Assembly: GCA_964497615.1 (NCBI GenBank)
Contig: CAZCEC010000042.1
Location: 1 to 54,099 of the forward strand
Origin: CAZCEC01 sp964497615
GTDB taxonomy: Bacteria > Chloroflexota > Anaerolineae > Anaerolineales > UBA6663
Reading direction: 5' to 3'
DNA: 54,099 nt
Below, one piece after another: positions 25,320 to 32,563 of the stretch. Numbering within the stretch: position 1 is the stretch's first letter; every line of letters starts with the position of its first letter. The translations under genes and the position numbers were made by a program. The notes beneath the pieces are model-generated. The model was not told the origin of the DNA. It ran no database searches and saw only the letters and a program-made list of their open reading frames with translations.

Positions 25320-26123
25320 TTAGATCCCGGCGGCCTGGGCGGCGGCCTCCGGCGACAGCCCGCCGTGAATGACGCCCTGGAAGGCACGCACCGCGGCGGT
25401 GACGTTATCGAATCCCCATACGTTGCGGCCAATCGTCGCCCCGCGCGCGCCCGTGCCGCGCACCTCGGCCATCATCGCCAGCGCCGACAACAGCGTCTGC
25501 GATTGAGGACCGCCCGCGGCCACGACGGGCACCGGGCAGTCGGCCACGATCTGGGCATAGGCGGCCGGGTCGCCGCAATAGGGCACCTTGACCACGTCCA
25601 CGCCGGTTTCGTAGGCGCAGTGCACGGCCCATGCGATGTCGTCGGGCGCGTAGGAGACTTTGGCGACGCCGCCGCTGAAGTCGCGCGGGTAGACGTGGCA
25701 GATGACGGGCATCTCGAACTGGGCGGCCTGGCGGACGGCGTCGGCCACCAGGCGCAGGTGATCGGCCTCGGTGGCGCCGCGCACGAAGATGGAGATGGCG
25801 AAGCCGTCGGCGCTGAGGCGCATGGCCTCCTCGGGGGTGGCCAGGAGGGCGCAGGCGCTGTCGTCGGGGCGGGCGGCCATGCTCTGGAGGATGAGGGGGA
25901 CGCGGCCGGCGTGGGGCGCCCAGGCCGTGAGCGCGATGCCTTTGTGCATCGTGACGGCGTCGGGCTGGGCGGCCACCAGGGCTTGCAGGGTGGGCACGAT
26001 CTGGCGGATGCCCTGGGGCAGGCCGTCGCCGTAGCCGATGAAGTGATCCACGGCCACCGAACAGAATTTGCCGGAGGGGTGGCTGAACAGCCGGTTGAGA
26101 CGAATCAGTTTGCCGATATTCAC
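25320..26123 (-). CDS. DhnA-type class I aldolase (COG1830; FBP aldolase/LsrF-like)
   Basis: A 267-residue Schiff-base aldolase of the archaeal-type FBP aldolase/DhnA/LsrF family. The likely Schiff-base lysine is in VDVVKVPYCGD, with the phosphate-binding ends VAAGGPQSQ and GARGATIGRNVW. The start is GTG (26121-26123), preceded by a TATAAT inside a GC palindrome. Together with the mutarotase gene it suggests final steps of sugar degradation; the specific substrate (fructose bisphosphate, a deoxy-sugar phosphate or other) is unknown. Confidence 0.8.
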   Translation of the reverse strand: MNIGKLIRLNRLFSHPSGKFCSVAVDHFIGYGDGLPQGIRQIVPTLQALVAAQPDAVTMHKGIALTAWAPHAGRVPLILQSMAARPDDSACALLATPEEAMRLSADGFAISIFVRGATEADHLRLVADAVRQAAQFEMPVICHVYPRDFSGGVAKVSYAPDDIAWAVHCAYETGVDVVKVPYCGDPAAYAQIVADCPVPVVAAGGPQSQTLLSALAMMAEVRGTGARGATIGRNVWGFDNVTAAVRAFQGVIHGGLSPEAAAQAAGI

Positions 26124-26142
26124 GCCTGGTCCGATCGCTTGT

Positions 26143-26162
26143 GGCGCGCATTATAACGCGCC
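26143..26162 (-). promoter_or_regulatory. -10 box embedded in a GC palindrome, upstream of the aldolase
   Basis: GGCGCG (26143-26148) and CGCGCC (26157-26162) flank an 8-nt centre that contains TATAAT on the minus strand (26150-26155). This arrangement would let a dimeric repressor cover the -10 box. No good -35 is seen. Confidence 0.45.
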
Positions 26163-26225
26163 GAGCGCGGATTGGCGGGCGGCGGCGGCGAGTGGGTTGA
26201 GGCCGGCGGCGTGCGGGCGGCGCGG

Positions 26226-27224
26226 TCAGCCGCCGATCTGGCACATGGCGCGGTCGCTGGCAGAATAGGCGGAGGCCGCCAGCAGGGTGTGGCCCTCTGG
26301 TTTGTGGGCCACCGCTTGCGCGAGGAGCGCAGCGACGTCCTGGCCGGCGCGTAGGGCCTCGCGCACGGGGACCTCGTCGGCTTGCAGGAGGCACGGGCGC
26401 AGGCGGCCATCGGCGGTGAGCCGGAGGCGATTGCAGGCCGCGCAGAAGTGCTCGCCGAGGGGTGAGATGAAGGCCACCGTGCCGAGCGCGCCGGGAATCT
26501 GGAAGCTGCGCGCCGGCCCGTTGCCGGCTGGACCGGCAGCGGGCGCGAGGCCCAGCGGCTCCAGGCGCGTCAGCATCTCGTGCACCGAGAAGTAGCGCTG
26601 GGCCTCGGCCGGGAAGTCAGGACCCCAATCGCCGCCGTTGCCTACCGGCATCAACTCGATGAAACGGACGTGCCAGGCGCGCTCCACGGTCAGCCGCGCC
26701 AGATCGCACAACTCGTCGTCGTTCAGGCCGCGCACGACGACGGTATTGAGCTTGATGGGCGTAAGGCCGCAGCGTTCGGCGGCGGCCAGCCCGCGCCACA
26801 CGCGGTCCAGGCTGCCCCAGCGTGTCAGCCGGTGGAATTTGGCCGGATCAAGCGTGTCGAGGCTGACATTGACGCGCCGCAAGCCGGCCGCCGCCAGGGG
26901 TGCCGCCAGGCGTTCGAGCAGCATGCCGTTCGTGGTCAGGCTCACTTCGTCGATGCCGGGCAGACGGGCGATGGCGCGCACCAGGTCGGGCAGATCGGGC
27001 CGGACGAGGGGCTCGCCGCCGGTGAGGCGGACACGGCGGATGCCCAAGGCCGCGGCGGTTTCGATCATCTGCACCAGCTCGGGCAGGGTCAACAGGTCGG
27101 CGCGGGGCTGCCAGCGGACGCCAGCATGGGGCAGGCAATAGACGCAGCGCAGGTTGCAGCGGTCGGTGACCGACACCCGCAGGTAATCAATCCGGCGGCC
27201 AAACGAATCGCGTAAGGCGTTCAT
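26226..27224 (-). CDS. moaA: GTP 3',8-cyclase, molybdenum cofactor synthesis
   Basis: A 332-residue radical SAM enzyme that makes the first intermediate of molybdopterin from GTP. The N-terminal [4Fe-4S] triad is C23, C27, C30 (CNLRCVYC); TGGEPLVRPDL is the SAM-binding GGEP region. The C-terminal cluster ligands lie in CAACNRLRLTADGRLRPCL, and the protein ends in the essential GG. One base separates it from the fmdE-like gene, so both lie under the Moco-type riboswitch at 27916-28056. It serves the Mo enzyme encoded upstream. Confidence 0.95.
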   Translation of the reverse strand: MNALRDSFGRRIDYLRVSVTDRCNLRCVYCLPHAGVRWQPRADLLTLPELVQMIETAAALGIRRVRLTGGEPLVRPDLPDLVRAIARLPGIDEVSLTTNGMLLERLAAPLAAAGLRRVNVSLDTLDPAKFHRLTRWGSLDRVWRGLAAAERCGLTPIKLNTVVVRGLNDDELCDLARLTVERAWHVRFIELMPVGNGGDWGPDFPAEAQRYFSVHEMLTRLEPLGLAPAAGPAGNGPARSFQIPGALGTVAFISPLGEHFCAACNRLRLTADGRLRPCLLQADEVPVREALRAGQDVAALLAQAVAHKPEGHTLLAASAYSASDRAMCQIGG

Positions 27225-27225
27225 C

Positions 27226-27846
27226 TCAGGCGGCCAGGCCGGTCACAACTTCAGCGGGGGCGGCTTCAGGCTCGACCAGGCGGTAGTAGGCGTCGCCGGC
27301 GCAAGCCCGGCACACGGGGCCGTCGGGCCGGACGATCTCGCGCTCGTTGCGGATCTCCTCGCCGCACCAGGCGCAGAGGACTTTGTGGCGGGGATGGCTG
27401 ATGATGCGGCCGATAGGCGTGCGCAACTGCACCGGCTGCACGTCAAACATCTCCTCGGCCGGCAGCCGCTGATAGCCCAGCAACTGCGCTTCCCACAGGT
27501 TGGCGGCCTCGGGCGCCCAGGCGGAGGCCTGGTCGCGCGCGGACGGGCGCGGCACGAGGCGCAGGGCGCGCTCGGTGCGGGTGTCCACGAACGTGGCAGC
27601 GACCTTGCCATAGTCTTCGACGCGCATCGTGCGGCGGCCCACCCAGCAGTTGGCGCCCACCGAGAGGCCGTCGGCGGCGCAGCCATCTGTCTCCGCGATG
27701 ACGAACAAGCGCTTGTCGGCCTGCGGGAGGCTGAGGCCCAGCAATTGGCCGGCGTGCAGGCTCATGCGCACACCAATGACCTGGCGCGGGCACAGGTGAT
27801 GGTGCAGCGCCGCGGAGGTGTTCAACAAGTCGGTAAGCGTTGGCAT
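27226..27846 (-). CDS. FmdE-domain protein with C-terminal zinc finger
   Basis: A 206-residue protein with the FmdE fold (named for formylmethanofuran dehydrogenase subunit E), about residues 8-150, with HHHLCPRQVIGVRMSLHAG and AETDGCAADG. A C-terminal zinc-finger-like motif follows (CAWCGEE, then CRAC). No methanogenesis genes are present; in bacteria FmdE proteins are linked to Mo/W metabolism. The ATG at 27844-27846 is supported by GGAGG (27855-27859) 8 nt upstream. It is the first gene behind the riboswitch and terminator, cotranscribed with moaA. Confidence 0.85.
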   Translation of the reverse strand: MPTLTDLLNTSAALHHHLCPRQVIGVRMSLHAGQLLGLSLPQADKRLFVIAETDGCAADGLSVGANCWVGRRTMRVEDYGKVAATFVDTRTERALRLVPRPSARDQASAWAPEAANLWEAQLLGYQRLPAEEMFDVQPVQLRTPIGRIISHPRHKVLCAWCGEEIRNEREIVRPDGPVCRACAGDAYYRLVEPEAAPAEVVTGLAA

Positions 27847-27860
27847 GGCACTATCCTCCA

Positions 27861-27895
27861 AGAAAACGGGCCGCCTCACTGGAAGACGGCCCGTT
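27861..27895 (-). terminator. Intrinsic terminator of the riboswitch (expression platform)
   Basis: A 9-bp stem (27865-27873 with 27887-27895) with a loop containing CTTCCAGTGAGG is followed on the minus strand by TTTTCTT. It lies between the aptamer and the fmdE ribosome site. The loop is shared with the hairpin at 35622-35652. Confidence 0.8.
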
Positions 27896-27915
27896 CAGCC
27901 GGAGGCTGAGGGACA

Positions 27916-28056
27916 CGTCTCCTTTCCAAGGCTGCGGAGGCCGGGCTGTTTCCAGCCTGGCCCACGAGGCGCACACAGCGCGCCCCCCTCCGGTTGGCGG
28001 AGGTTCGGCCCGGCGCCTTGGGCAGGCGCGCCGGTAGGCAGCCGGGCTCGGAGACG
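27916..28056 (-). promoter_or_regulatory. Moco (molybdenum/tungsten cofactor)-type riboswitch
   Basis: A 141-nt highly structured leader in front of fmdE-moaA. CGTCTCC (28050-28056, minus strand) pairs with GGAGACG (27916-27922) to close the domain. Internal elements include an AACCTCCG/CGGAGG-type stem, a GGCTGGAAACAGCC hairpin and a CTTGGAAAGGAG strand. The Moco RNA motif is known to precede moaA and Mo/W-enzyme genes, including fmdE-like genes. Position, GC-rich branched fold and a downstream intrinsic terminator all fit. The call rests on recall of the motif, not on a covariance-model search. Confidence 0.7.
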
Positions 28057-28076
28057 GCGCCGCCCTCGGGCGGCGC
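28057..28076 (-). terminator. Hairpin after the tat genes
   Basis: GCGCCGCC pairs with GGCGGCGC around a four-base loop, right after tatA/B and directly in front of the riboswitch. No U-tract follows, so it may be a weak terminator or the first stem of the leader RNA. Confidence 0.45.
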
Positions 28077-28091
28077 AGGAAACAAAAGAGT

Positions 28092-28310
28092 CTAAATCTT
28101 CTTCAGCTCGTCCTTCACGTCCTTGAGTTCTTCCAGCAGGTCCAACTCGCGGCCCAGGTCGTCGGACAGGGCCTTGAAGTAGCTCTTGAGATTGCGGATG
28201 AGCTTGCCCAACTCGCGGGCGGCCAGCGCCAGGCGGCTGGGCCCGAGCACGATGGCGGCCAGCAGCACGACCAGCAGGAACTCGGTGCCCCCGATGCCAA
28301 AGAGGTCCAT
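28092..28310 (-). CDS. TatA/TatB-type twin-arginine translocase subunit
   Basis: A 72-residue protein with one N-terminal membrane helix (GGTEFLLVVLLAAIVLGPSRL) followed by the amphipathic helix and an acidic/basic charged tail, the TatA/B plan. The GPSRL hinge is more TatB-like than the FGVGRIGK hinge of the other copy, so the pair may divide TatA and TatB roles. It is 6 bp downstream of tatC. The complex exports folded, cofactor-loaded proteins such as the Mo enzyme encoded upstream. Confidence 0.88.
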   Translation of the reverse strand: MDLFGIGGTEFLLVVLLAAIVLGPSRLALAARELGKLIRNLKSYFKALSDDLGRELDLLEELKDVKDELKKI

Positions 28311-28316
28311 CTCAGC

Positions 28317-29114
28317 CTACCTCCCGCGCCGGGCCAGCGCCGCCAGCAGGATGCTGACGACGTACAGGGCCATCAAGGGCAGCATCACCAGGCCCATGTT
28401 CACCGGGTCCACGGTGGGGGTGATGGCCGAGGCCACCAGGGCGATGCCGACGATGGCATAGCGCCAGCCGCGGGCCAGTTGGCGGGCGGTGATCAGCTTC
28501 AGCCGCGCCAGGATCATGGCGACCAGGGGCATCTCGAAGCTCACGCCGATCCAGAACATGAGCGAGGTGATGAAGCCGAAGTAGTTGGACGGCCGGACCT
28601 GGGTGGTGATGCCCAGGAAACTGGTGAGGAACGGCACCGCCACGGGTAGCATGACAAACCAGGTGAAGGCCGCGCCGCTGAGGAAGAGCAGGGCGGCCAG
28701 GGGCACGCTGAAAAGCAGCCAGCGCCGCTCGCCGGGGGTGAGGCCGGGGAGGATGAAGGCGATGGCCTGATAGACGACGAAGGGCAGGCCCAGGGCAATG
28801 CCGCCCAACAGCGAGACGCGCATGAAGATGGCGATGTTCTCGGTCACCTCGATGGAGACCAGCGCCTCTCGCCCGCCGATGGGGGCGGTGAGATAGTCCA
28901 TCAGCGGCTCCACCAGGGCGAAGCTGAGCGCGGTGGTGATGACCAGGGCCACCAGGGCGCGGAACAGGCGCCGGCGCAGCTCCTCCAAATGCTGGAGCAG
29001 GGGCAGCGAGGAGGCGAGGTGGGGGCGCGCCTTGCGGTGCGAGCGCCCCAGCGCCTGGGCGAAATCGCGCCAGGAACGGCGCGGCCGCTTGAGGCGGGCC
29101 TGGGCGGTGCTCAT
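28317..29114 (-). CDS. tatC: Sec-independent protein translocase TatC
   Basis: A 265-residue integral membrane protein with six predicted helices and the family signature LLQHLEELRRRLFRALVALV near residue 40. The first-loop signature is SFALVEPLMDYLTAPIGG. A 35-residue basic N-terminal extension precedes the usual TatC start. TatC binds twin-arginine signal peptides. Flanked by two tatA-type genes. Confidence 0.95.
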   Translation of the reverse strand: MSTAQARLKRPRRSWRDFAQALGRSHRKARPHLASSLPLLQHLEELRRRLFRALVALVITTALSFALVEPLMDYLTAPIGGREALVSIEVTENIAIFMRVSLLGGIALGLPFVVYQAIAFILPGLTPGERRWLLFSVPLAALLFLSGAAFTWFVMLPVAVPFLTSFLGITTQVRPSNYFGFITSLMFWIGVSFEMPLVAMILARLKLITARQLARGWRYAIVGIALVASAITPTVDPVNMGLVMLPLMALYVVSILLAALARRGR

Positions 29115-29118
29115 GGGA

Positions 29119-29292
29119 TTACGGCTGCTTGCTTTCCTCGGCGGGCTTTTCCTCGCCGGAGAGGCCCTTGCGGAACTCGCGCAGGCCCTGGCCGAACTCG
29201 CCCGCGATCTTGCCGATGCGGCCGACGCCGAAGAGTAGGATGATGACGATCAGGAGAATGATCAGTTCGGGTCCGTGAATGTTGAAGGGCAT
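29119..29292 (-). CDS. tatA: TatA twin-arginine translocase subunit (57 aa)
   Basis: A 57-residue protein. It has a single N-terminal membrane helix (PELIILLIVIILLFGVGRIGKIAGEFG) with the canonical TatA FGxGRI hinge, an amphipathic helix (GQGLREFRKGLSG) and a short charged tail. The ATG at 29290-29292 is preceded by a GGAGG-type site (CCTCC at 29297-29301 on the plus strand). The stop is 4 bp before the tatC start. It is the first of three tat genes and lies 21 bp after the radical SAM gene. Confidence 0.9.
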   Translation of the reverse strand: MPFNIHGPELIILLIVIILLFGVGRIGKIAGEFGQGLREFRKGLSGEEKPAEESKQP

Positions 29293-29313
29293 GTGAGTTC
29301 CTCCGCGGCAGAG

Positions 29314-30639
29314 CTAGATGTCCTGCTCAAAGCTAAAGGTGGCCGGATGCGCCAGGGCGATTTTGAGCTCGCGCAAATACTGCCCGTCGGCGCGCGGTTC
29401 CATGACGTTGAATGACAGCCCGATTTCCAGGTCCAGCCCGCGCAAAGCCTCGATGTGGCGGGCGGGGAAGATCAGGCAGCCTGGCTCCTCCTGCACATCG
29501 GGCGCGCCGCCGGGGGCGCTGCGCAGCGCCTTGCGCGCCGGGCGCACATCGGCGCCAAAGACTTTGGCCGCCTTCCAAAAGTAGTCGCGGCGCGAGAAGG
29601 TGTAGGCGGGCGGCAGCCGCTGCTCAGCGTTCTGCTGGTAAATCTGGCCGGTGTGCTTGTTCTCCAGCGAGCAATAGTGCACGCCCATCTTCAGCCCGGT
29701 CTCCAGCGCAAAGATCACCAGGTCGAGGCAGTCCAGCTCGCTGCGGGCGACGGGTAAGCCGCCTCCATACCAATAGTTGTAGAGCACCTGGTAGGGGCGC
29801 GCCTTGACCTGGTAGCCTTTGCGGTTGAATACCTCCGCCTGGTTGAAGGGATAGCAGAATTCCAGCAGGTTGATGCTGTCCACGCCCAGGCTGTCCAGCT
29901 TGACCAGCACGGCTTGCATCTCCGCGAGCGTGCCAGGCAGAATGGGCATCTCGACCATCACCGACGGGATCAGGGGCCGGGCCAGGGCGATGCGGCTGTA
30001 GGTGTGGGCGCGCGCCCGGTCGGTGTCGTGCAGGCGCAGGCTAAAGCGAATCTCATCGAGGCCGGCGTCGTGCAGGTCGCGGGCCAGCTTGGGCGTCAGT
30101 TGATCGCCGGTGGTGTAGAGGCGGGTGTGGACCTGGGGGAAGCGCTCGCGCGCGACCCGGAAGAACTCGACGGTTTCGATCGGGTGCAGCAGGGGCTCGC
30201 CGCCGGTGAGCGCCAGGTGCCGCACGAGCTGGCCGCTGGCCTGGAGTTGCGCTAATTCCTCCGGCAGGTTGCGCTGGTGGGCGGAGAAGTGGGTGTAGCC
30301 CTCCTGATTGGGGTTGAAGCAATAGAAGCACGAGCGGTGGCACTGGAGCGAGATGAAGAAAGTCGCGCTGCCCAGACCCTGCTGGCAGGCCACGCAGGCC
30401 GGGGAGAGAGAGTTGGCGACGATGCTCTTGCCGTCATTGCGGAAGCGAGCGTTCAGGGCCTGCAGCCGCTCGAGGCGCTGGGCCACTTCGGCGGCGTAGT
30501 CGTGCGGGTCAATCTCGATGCCCGAGGCGCGCACCTGGGTCATGAAGTGGTCGTAGATGTCCACGTAGCGGGCGGCATAGGCCCGGAGATCGGGGTTGCG
30601 GATGGCGGGCAGGGCGGCCCGGTCGATATCTTGGATCAT
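29314..30639 (-). CDS. Radical SAM protein of the Mo-enzyme operon
   Basis: A 441-residue radical SAM protein. The SAM-cluster ligands are C100, C104 and C107 (CHRSCFYC), the GGEP motif follows (LALTGGEPLLHP), and a CVAC pair (82-85) could bind an extra site. No SPASM-type cysteine block is recognisable at the C-terminus. It overlaps the polyferredoxin gene by 4 nt. Its specific role is unknown: it could modify the Mo enzyme, a peptide or a cofactor. The operon position makes a maturation role plausible, but that is inference. Confidence 0.85.
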   Translation of the reverse strand: MIQDIDRAALPAIRNPDLRAYAARYVDIYDHFMTQVRASGIEIDPHDYAAEVAQRLERLQALNARFRNDGKSIVANSLSPACVACQQGLGSATFFISLQCHRSCFYCFNPNQEGYTHFSAHQRNLPEELAQLQASGQLVRHLALTGGEPLLHPIETVEFFRVARERFPQVHTRLYTTGDQLTPKLARDLHDAGLDEIRFSLRLHDTDRARAHTYSRIALARPLIPSVMVEMPILPGTLAEMQAVLVKLDSLGVDSINLLEFCYPFNQAEVFNRKGYQVKARPYQVLYNYWYGGGLPVARSELDCLDLVIFALETGLKMGVHYCSLENKHTGQIYQQNAEQRLPPAYTFSRRDYFWKAAKVFGADVRPARKALRSAPGGAPDVQEEPGCLIFPARHIEALRGLDLEIGLSFNVMEPRADGQYLRELKIALAHPATFSFEQDI

Positions 30640-31826
30640 GTAGACACCTGGCGCTTGGCGGGCACGGGCCGCGCCCCAAAGGGATGCTGGCGGCGGAAGT
30701 CGCAGGTGGGGCAGAGGCTTGTGCCTGGCCGGGCCGCCATCCAGGTATTGCAGCGGGCGCAGCGTACCAACTCGCCCGCTTGCAGGATCGCTGGTTCGCG
30801 CGGGCCGAACACGGCGTCAAGCGTGGGGGCGGGGTCCAGCGTCAGCGCGCCGGGCAGGCAGGCCTGGCGGCAGGCGTCGCACCCGATGCAGGCCCAGGGC
30901 AGAAACGTCAAGCGAAAACTGGGTGTGGCCTCGGTCTGCAGGAGGAGCTGGAGGGCGCCGGTGGGGCAGAGGCGGGCGCAGGCGCCGCAGGCGCTGCAAG
31001 CGTCGCTGGCGCGGACGGCGGCATAGCCGGGGCCGGCGGGCAGGGGGCCAGGGTCTTGGCGCTGATCGCGCGGCAGGTGTTCGAGGGCCTTCCACAGCCG
31101 CTGCCGCTCACGGGAGGGGGTGCGTTGCGCGGATGGGGCATCGTCGCTTATGGCGCGGGCGGCGACGACCTGGCCGCGCCGGGAGGCCATCCGGAACAGG
31201 TCGCGGCGCGAGAGGGGCGGGTTGTCGGCTTCCCACACCGGGCGCTCGCAGGCCGGCTGCGTGGGGCTGGTCGTCACAAGGACGAGGGCGGCTGAGCGGC
31301 CCCAGGGCTCCAGCAGCCGGCGCGCCTGTTCGAGGTTTTGCTCCAGGCGAGGCAGGAGCGAGGCCCAGCCGCATGGCTCGCAGGCATCGGCCCGCACGTA
31401 CACTTGTTGCACGCCCAGCGCGCTGAGGGCGACGAAGGCGCCCACGCCGAGCCCCGCCAGGCAGCCGCGCACGCGGATGGCGGTGTAGTCATTCGCCAGT
31501 CCAACATCGGCGCGCGGGTGGCGCTGGCAGATGAGTTCGATGGCCGGGGCATCCACGCGGGCGGCGCAATTGAGCAAGGCCGGCACCAGGTCATCGGCGG
31601 TGAGCGCGCCGGTGGGGCAGGCAGGCAGGCAGGCCAGGCAGTTCTCGCAGGCGTCGGCATCCAGAGACGGCGGCCGGCCGGCCCGGATGGCGGCGGTGGG
31701 GCAAAGCTCCACGCAGACCTGACACGCGGAGAAGGTGCCGCGCGCATGCAGACAGCGCGGCGCGTTCAGGGTGACGGTGGAGCGTTCAATGGCCGCGACG
31801 CGCTCGGCCATCGCGGCTAGGTTCAC
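30636..31826 (-). CDS. Polyferredoxin with four 4Fe-4S-type motifs and a zinc-ribbon-like tail
   Basis: A 396-residue protein. Cys clusters are CQVCVELCP and CENCLACLPACP near the N-terminus, then CSACGACARLCP and CIGCDACRQACLP in the C-terminal half. A CARCN and CPTC pair close to the end looks like a zinc ribbon. The middle (about 85-230) resembles a domain with a conserved VYVRADACEPCGW stretch. No Tat or Sec signal is seen, so it is probably cytoplasmic. It overlaps both neighbours by 4 nt (torD-like upstream, radical SAM downstream). It may supply electrons to the radical SAM protein. Confidence 0.85.
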   Translation of the reverse strand: MNLAAMAERVAAIERSTVTLNAPRCLHARGTFSACQVCVELCPTAAIRAGRPPSLDADACENCLACLPACPTGALTADDLVPALLNCAARVDAPAIELICQRHPRADVGLANDYTAIRVRGCLAGLGVGAFVALSALGVQQVYVRADACEPCGWASLLPRLEQNLEQARRLLEPWGRSAALVLVTTSPTQPACERPVWEADNPPLSRRDLFRMASRRGQVVAARAISDDAPSAQRTPSRERQRLWKALEHLPRDQRQDPGPLPAGPGYAAVRASDACSACGACARLCPTGALQLLLQTEATPSFRLTFLPWACIGCDACRQACLPGALTLDPAPTLDAVFGPREPAILQAGELVRCARCNTWMAARPGTSLCPTCDFRRQHPFGARPVPAKRQVST

Positions 31827-32563
31827 CGCGCCTTCTCCTTGGGCAGGGGCACGTTGAGGGCCGTAGCCAGCTCGCCCAGGACGCCGCGGGTGACGCGGGC
31901 GACGCCGCGATAGAAGTCGGTGTGCGCGTGCTGCTCCACCTCATCGCTCCACTGCGCCACGAATCGCAGGGGATGGGCCTGGAGGAAGTCGCGCTGCGCG
32001 GTGAGGGTCTCATGGAGGCGCGGCTCGTCGGACTGGTCCAGAGCCTCCAGGCCGCGCTGAGCAAGGTGGGCCAGGAAGGACAATTCGAGGCCCAGGTGGT
32101 CGTCAGGCTCGGTGTGCAGGCGAGCAGCCTCCAGCCCAAAGCGGCGATACCATTGCCGCACCTGAAGGGTGTGCCCCTGGAAGAGTTGGCGCTCGACGGT
32201 CAGTTGGGCCGACTCCCACGGCGGGGCCAACACTTTGCCGGGGCCCACGAAGAGGCGGGTGTAATCGATGCGCAACTCGGCCAACGCGTCGGTGGACAGG
32301 CCAGCGCGGTGCTCTTCACTCCACGCCTGGAGCAATTCCAGGCCGGCGGCCACAGCGGGCTGGCCGGCGCCGAACGGAATGTCGTCGAACACGCCATCCG
32401 CGGCTAGGGAATGGAGCCAGGCGGCCTGGGGCTCCTCGTAGAGCAGCCGGCCCAGCAGTCCGCAGACCAGCGCTTCGCCGGTGAGCAGGGGCGCCCAGTC
32501 GCGGACGGCGGGCTGCGGCGAGGCGGCGCCGGTGGAGGTGAGGGTGGGAGTGGGGAGGGTCAT
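31823..32563 (-). CDS. TorD/DmsD-family Mo-enzyme chaperone
   Basis: A 246-residue all-helical chaperone of the TorD/DmsD/NarJ type. The hallmark EPDDHLGLELSFL block is present (family form E.DDH.GLEL.FL), along with YTRLFVGPGKVLAPPWES. Such proteins bind the twin-arginine signal of the Mo subunit and hold it until cofactor insertion. The ATG at 32561-32563 overlaps the stop of the WD40-cytochrome gene by 4 nt; the longer upstream frame is antisense to nothing real and is rejected. Its client is most likely the dmsA-like product. Confidence 0.87.
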   Translation of the reverse strand: MTLPTPTLTSTGAASPQPAVRDWAPLLTGEALVCGLLGRLLYEEPQAAWLHSLAADGVFDDIPFGAGQPAVAAGLELLQAWSEEHRAGLSTDALAELRIDYTRLFVGPGKVLAPPWESAQLTVERQLFQGHTLQVRQWYRRFGLEAARLHTEPDDHLGLELSFLAHLAQRGLEALDQSDEPRLHETLTAQRDFLQAHPLRFVAQWSDEVEQHAHTDFYRGVARVTRGVLGELATALNVPLPKEKAR

